A program made the position numbers and the translations under genes. Positions 62,049-64,000 of a stretch of 64,000 bases of DNA are shown piece by piece. The stretch is taken from positions 1 through 64,000 of the forward strand of contig JAFVXW010000003.1 in assembly GCA_017500935.1 (NCBI GenBank), in the 5' to 3' direction. Position 1 is the stretch's first letter. Each line of letters begins with the position of its first letter. This DNA comes from Lachnospiraceae bacterium (GTDB lineage Bacteria; Bacillota; Clostridia; Lachnospirales; Lachnospiraceae). The notes below the pieces were generated by a model. The model searched no databases. It was not told the DNA's origin and saw only the letters and a list, made by a program, of their open reading frames with translations.

Positions 62049-62467
62049 TCAACCTGCCTCCATCTGCCGAATCCTGTATCCAGATAATAGGGAAATACCA
62101 GATTGACCGGGTTGTTTGTACTTCTTACCGTATAACTGATACCGATATATACAGTTCCGTTAGCTCCTCTGTCCTGTACTTCCACAGAGATATTGTCGAT
62201 TCTGGGCTCCCAGCGGAGCAATGCGCTATAAACGGAATCTTCCATAGCATGTTTTGCTCTTGCCTCAGGAAGATCGAACACGTAATCTGTCGCATCACAT
62301 CCAAAATCCGGTTCCATGGGTCTTTCTCCCACGCCGGTCATCAAAATCAGATAGATCGCCTGACGGATGTCCTCGTCTTCAGAGGCCATCAGGAAACGGC
62401 CTGTCACCGGATCCACCGCAGGTGGAAATGTAAATCCTTTTCCTAAAAATGTCCTGTTTTCTGCCAT
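62045..62467 (-). CDS. gp25-like baseplate protein
   Basis: This 140-aa protein starts MAENRTFLGKGFTFPPAVDPVTGRF and shows the gp25 lysozyme-like fold pattern EDIRQAIYLILMTGVGERPMEPDFGCDATDYVF. In T4 and related devices gp25 starts the sheath on the baseplate wedge. The SD AGGATAAGTAA precedes ATG 62467. It overlaps the J-type gene, as is usual in such operons. Confidence 0.92.
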   Translation of the reverse strand: MAENRTFLGKGFTFPPAVDPVTGRFLMASEDEDIRQAIYLILMTGVGERPMEPDFGCDATDYVFDLPEARAKHAMEDSVYSALLRWEPRIDNISVEVQDRGANGTVYIGISYTVRSTNNPVNLVFPYYLDTGFGRWRQVE

Positions 62468-62487
62468 TTACTTATCCTGCCTTTTCA

Positions 62488-63270
62488 TCAGTTGATCTTT
62501 GCCATCGCACCCTTTACAGACACGATACCTGAAGCTTTCAATTCTGCGGTCTGCATACCCTGCAGCGCAAGACTGCCGCCCTTTACCTTAGTGGACACCT
62601 GTCCCTGAATATTCATGGTCTGTTTTGCGGCAAGATTGACTTTACCGCTGTTTACCTTAACCTGTCCGGGCGTGGCAGCCAGCTCAATGGAGGACTGTCC
62701 TGCTTTTAAAGTAATTTTACTCTTTGCGATAATGGAGATTTCTCCCTTTTTCAAGTCCATTTCTATCTTATTTCTTCCTGCTTTATCCTGCAGAATGATC
62801 TGATCTTTACCGTCATCCAGACTGACCTTGATTCCCTGAGGTGTGGTAACAGTCACTGACTGTTTTCCTCTTGTGTCATCCAAAGCAACGGAAATACCGC
62901 CTTTTGTTTCCAGATATTTGTTGGCATTGGTTTTATCCATCTGCTTTTTTACCAGCGCAGAATCCGCAGGATAAAGGCTTCCCAGCAAAAAAGGCTTTTT
63001 TAAACTTCCGCCGATAAACCCGACCAAAACCGTGTCGTTGATCTCGGGAACCACATAAGTTCCGTATTTTTTTCCTGCATAAGGAGACATCAGACGCACC
63101 CACTCGATCATATTCTGTCCTTTTTCCCATACGGTAAAAGAAACCTTGACCATACCCGGGTATCTGCTGTTGTTGTTTTCCACTACCGTTCCCTGCACAA
63201 AGCCCGGAATGATCTGGCTGTCATATTCCTCATTGGGAACCTGTAATAAATCTGTAATGGAATCTGCCAT
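62488..63270 (-). CDS. Spike protein (gp5/VgrG-like, gpV-type)
   Basis: This 260-aa protein has an N-terminal OB-fold (GFVQGTVVENNNSRYPGMVKVSFTVWEKGQNMIEWVRLMSPYAG and YVVPEINDTVLVGFIGGSLKKPFLLGSLY), and a C-terminal repetitive beta-helix (ITLKAGQSSIELAATPGQVKVNSGKVNLAAKQ) that forms the needle. In eCIS this is the spike below the hub. ATG 63270 follows GGAGGCACCT. A TTG 12 bases before it overlaps the SD. The gene is 13 bases after the hub gene. Confidence 0.9.
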   Translation of the reverse strand: MADSITDLLQVPNEEYDSQIIPGFVQGTVVENNNSRYPGMVKVSFTVWEKGQNMIEWVRLMSPYAGKKYGTYVVPEINDTVLVGFIGGSLKKPFLLGSLYPADSALVKKQMDKTNANKYLETKGGISVALDDTRGKQSVTVTTPQGIKVSLDDGKDQIILQDKAGRNKIEMDLKKGEISIIAKSKITLKAGQSSIELAATPGQVKVNSGKVNLAAKQTMNIQGQVSTKVKGGSLALQGMQTAELKASGIVSVKGAMAKIN

Positions 63271-63283
63271 AGGTGCCTCCAAT

Positions 63284-64000
63284 CTATTTAATGCTGTCTC
63301 TTCTTCCTCTGATCGTTGTTGTAAAATACGTATCTGTCAGATCATGCGTTACAGCTGTGATGTAATATTTATCATTTATTGCATCGGCAAAACCGTCAAT
63401 TTTCACAAAACGTCCCGGTACAAGTTCAGGGATTCCCATACAGGTGATCTCCAAAGAACCAAAACCGGATTTCATGGCATCAATTCTTACCTTTGCCCGT
63501 TTTTTTGCTTCCATGGCACTTTCCACGCCGGCTTCATAAAATACCTGTGTTGTGGAAGCCTTGATCCTGTTTGCTGTAGAACCTTTTGAAAATCTGCCTG
63601 TCAGTCTCGCATTTCCCTTGATCAGCTTGCCTTTCTTATCATCAATGGCCCTGACTTCCACCTCATTTACCAGTGTATTACCGCTGACTGAACTGGTCAG
63701 ACTTTGTATCCCGGCTTCCGGTTCCAGGGTCATGATCGGGAGCTTGTTTTTCTCTATTTCCTGAAAATAAGCTTTTCCATCTATGATAAAAAACTCAAAT
63801 CCCATTTTCTGCGCCTGTTGGCAGATAATTTCATAATCTGTCAGCATCCCTGCACGCAAAGGTACTTCTTCCTTCGAACACATATCAACACTTTTTCCTG
63901 TTAAATAAGTTCTCACAGGCTGCTGGCTCAACAGATAACTGACAACCGCATCTGGTTTTGTCTGTCTGAATTCTTCCAGACGTCTGTTTTTCATCAAAAG
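63284..64000 (-). CDS. Hub protein (gpD-like), N-terminal part cut by window edge
   Basis: The visible part is about 238 residues of a late-control-D-type hub protein: QPVRTYLTGKSVDMCSKEEV, then YEIICQQAQKMGFEFFIIDGKAYFQE, LVNEVEVRAIDDKKGKLIKG and the end NDKYYITAVTHDLTDTYFTTTIRGRRDS. The last codon before the edge is Leu in frame, so the start is probably beyond position 64000. In eCIS and contractile phages this protein caps the tube and holds the spike. The missing upstream genes would be the tape measure, tube, sheath and LysM-type genes. Confidence 0.85.
   Translation of the reverse strand, partial: LLMKNRRLEEFRQTKPDAVVSYLLSQQPVRTYLTGKSVDMCSKEEVPLRAGMLTDYEIICQQAQKMGFEFFIIDGKAYFQEIEKNKLPIMTLEPEAGIQSLTSSVSGNTLVNEVEVRAIDDKKGKLIKGNARLTGRFSKGSTANRIKASTTQVFYEAGVESAMEAKKRAKVRIDAMKSGFGSLEITCMGIPELVPGRFVKIDGFADAINDKYYITAVTHDLTDTYFTTTIRGRRDSIK

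Noticed and set aside
57078-64000. Ordinary contractile prophage or R-type tailocin
   Set aside because: No capsid, terminase, integrase, holin or lysin gene is visible, and the AAA+ ATPase after the baseplate genes points to an eCIS. The right side is not visible, so this is not final.
1-64000. CRISPR arrays, insertion sequences, tRNA or rRNA genes
   Set aside because: No regularly spaced direct repeats, transposase motifs, or tRNA/rRNA-like sequence were seen on reading both strands.

Overview
The window looks like chromosome of an anaerobic, spore-forming, gut-type member of the Clostridia, most likely Lachnospiraceae. This rests on gene content and order, not on a database search: SpoIIIE/FtsK next to a TepA-like ClpP protein, Rex next to an NAD(P)HX repair enzyme, alanine racemase followed by a MazF-type RNase, a T-box leuS, an EF-G paralogue, a polyamine importer with fused PotC-PotD, a cysteine/glycine-rich spore-type protein, and intracellular plant-polysaccharide enzymes. 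Clear Shine-Dalgarno (SD) sites fixed many starts, and several genes begin with GTG or TTG.

Layout. 1-7.3 kb (mostly minus): start of spoIIIE/ftsK, tepA, a 58-aa protein, O-acetylhomoserine sulfhydrylase, YebC, MazF, Alr, NnrD/E and Rex. 7.4-9.4 kb: a divergent ABC-F ATPase. 9.4-13.3 kb: an operon reading probable Re-citrate synthase, GntR regulator, NADP-isocitrate dehydrogenase and a GtrA membrane protein, which would supply 2-oxoglutarate. 13.3-15.5 kb: a cytosolic-type subtilase and three small proteins, possibly sporulation-linked. 15.6-19.2 kb: a Gld-type ABC system. 19.4-24.4 kb: leuS with a T-box leader, then an EF-G-like GTPase. 24.6-29.8 kb: a spermidine/putrescine importer with a cupin-HTH regulator. 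30-37.8 kb: phosphoglucomutase, small proteins, a short pyruvate kinase, a tandem rhamnose-mutarotase-like protein, a zinc-ribbon membrane protein and an ABC exporter. 37.8-52 kb: intracellular carbohydrate enzymes (GH51, GH28, GH43 and GH32/43-like), an ABC-F gene with an in-frame stop, a YbaK deacylase, a PatB/MalY C-S lyase, and an unassigned glycyl radical enzyme paired with a TIM-barrel protein. Most of these suggest catabolism of imported pectin or arabinan fragments.

52-64 kb (minus, running off the right edge) is the most unusual part. It is the downstream half of an extracellular contractile injection system (eCIS): gpD-like hub, gp5/VgrG-like spike, gp25, two large baseplate-J-type proteins, a P2-gpI-like tail protein and a two-part AAA+ ATPase. 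Four bases after the ATPase comes a 589-aa protein with PI3/PI4-kinase-like catalytic motifs (GDRHAGN and IDNDNAF), a strong candidate for the injected cargo. Sheath, tube, tape-measure and terminator genes would lie beyond the right edge.

No rRNA, tRNA, insertion sequence or CRISPR array was seen. Only one gap between genes exceeds 300 bases (21798-22292), and it holds the leuS T-box leader and the fusA-like gene's terminator.
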